From the NCBI GenBank assembly GCA_910579585.1, contig CAJTVA010000017.1, positions 1-28,676 on the forward strand: a stretch of 28,676 bases of DNA, given 5' to 3'. Below, piece by piece: positions 28,667 to 28,676 of the stretch; the first letter of the stretch is position 1; every line of letters starts with the position of its first letter. A program made the position numbers and the translations under genes. Origin of the DNA: an uncultured Christensenella sp. (lineage in GTDB: Bacteria; Bacillota; Clostridia; Christensenellales; Borkfalkiaceae). The notes under the pieces are model-generated. The model did not search any database. It was not told the origin of the DNA and worked only from the letters and a program-made list of their open reading frames with translations.

Positions 28667-28676
28667 AATTTATAAT

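Noticed and set aside
1..28676. tRNA or rRNA genes
   Set aside because: No cloverleaf with conserved TTC-type arms and no rRNA-like stretches were recognised.

Overview
The window comes from a low-to-moderate G+C Bacillota chromosome, most likely an uncultured Clostridia lineage (inference). The reasons are the complete S10-spc-alpha ribosomal protein cluster in Firmicutes order, including the KOW-domain gene next to map, a type-Z zinc S14, a long clostridial-type L17, and an rpmE / DUF1385 / prmC / prfA block. Most strong promoters are recognisable sigma-A types: TTGACA-like, 16-17 bp, TATAAT.

Layout. Positions 1-4,330 (minus strand) hold rpmE, a single-ORF fusion of the DUF1385 (YqhQ) membrane protein with the PrmC release-factor methyltransferase, prfA, a DtxR/MntR-type metalloregulator and the start of a DUF2207-like membrane protein that leaves the window. 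Positions 4,330-7,900 (plus strand) hold a zinc-alcohol-dehydrogenase-like protein without its catalytic zinc motif, a cardiolipin synthase and a YfcE-type phosphodiesterase, preceded by a spacer full of inverted repeats. Positions 7,900-8,130 encode a small two-helix membrane protein. Positions 8,268-25,500 (minus strand) carry the whole ribosomal supercluster, from the rpsJ promoter at about 25,470 to the terminator after rplQ at 8,233. It includes secY, adk, map, infA and rpoA. Positions 25,700-26,500 are an AT-rich accessory module: a DUF6809-like gene divergent from two small XRE-type HTH genes, with a palindromic operator between them. Positions 26,576-28,624 encode an EF-G-like paralog (EF-G2 type).

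The strongest unexplained signal is a family of about 120-bp structured repeats. Six copies are fairly complete and two are remnants, and all lie in the same orientation. They sit just after stop codons of minus-strand genes, including inside the ribosomal operon. They have terminal inverted repeats (AAAACGCA/TGCGTTTT), and the stems stay paired although their sequences differ between copies, which points to selection on, or mobility through, a folded nucleic acid. A second short repeat family, with two copies, shows the same behaviour.

Other points of interest are promoters placed so close to the start codon that the mRNAs should be leaderless or nearly so (dtxR, the dehydrogenase, yfcE), a possible intrinsic attenuator in the S10 leader, a swapped rpmJ-infA order with a separate promoter for rpsM, and the YqhQ-PrmC fusion. 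All identifications come from reading the sequence and from remembered family features; no database search was run.
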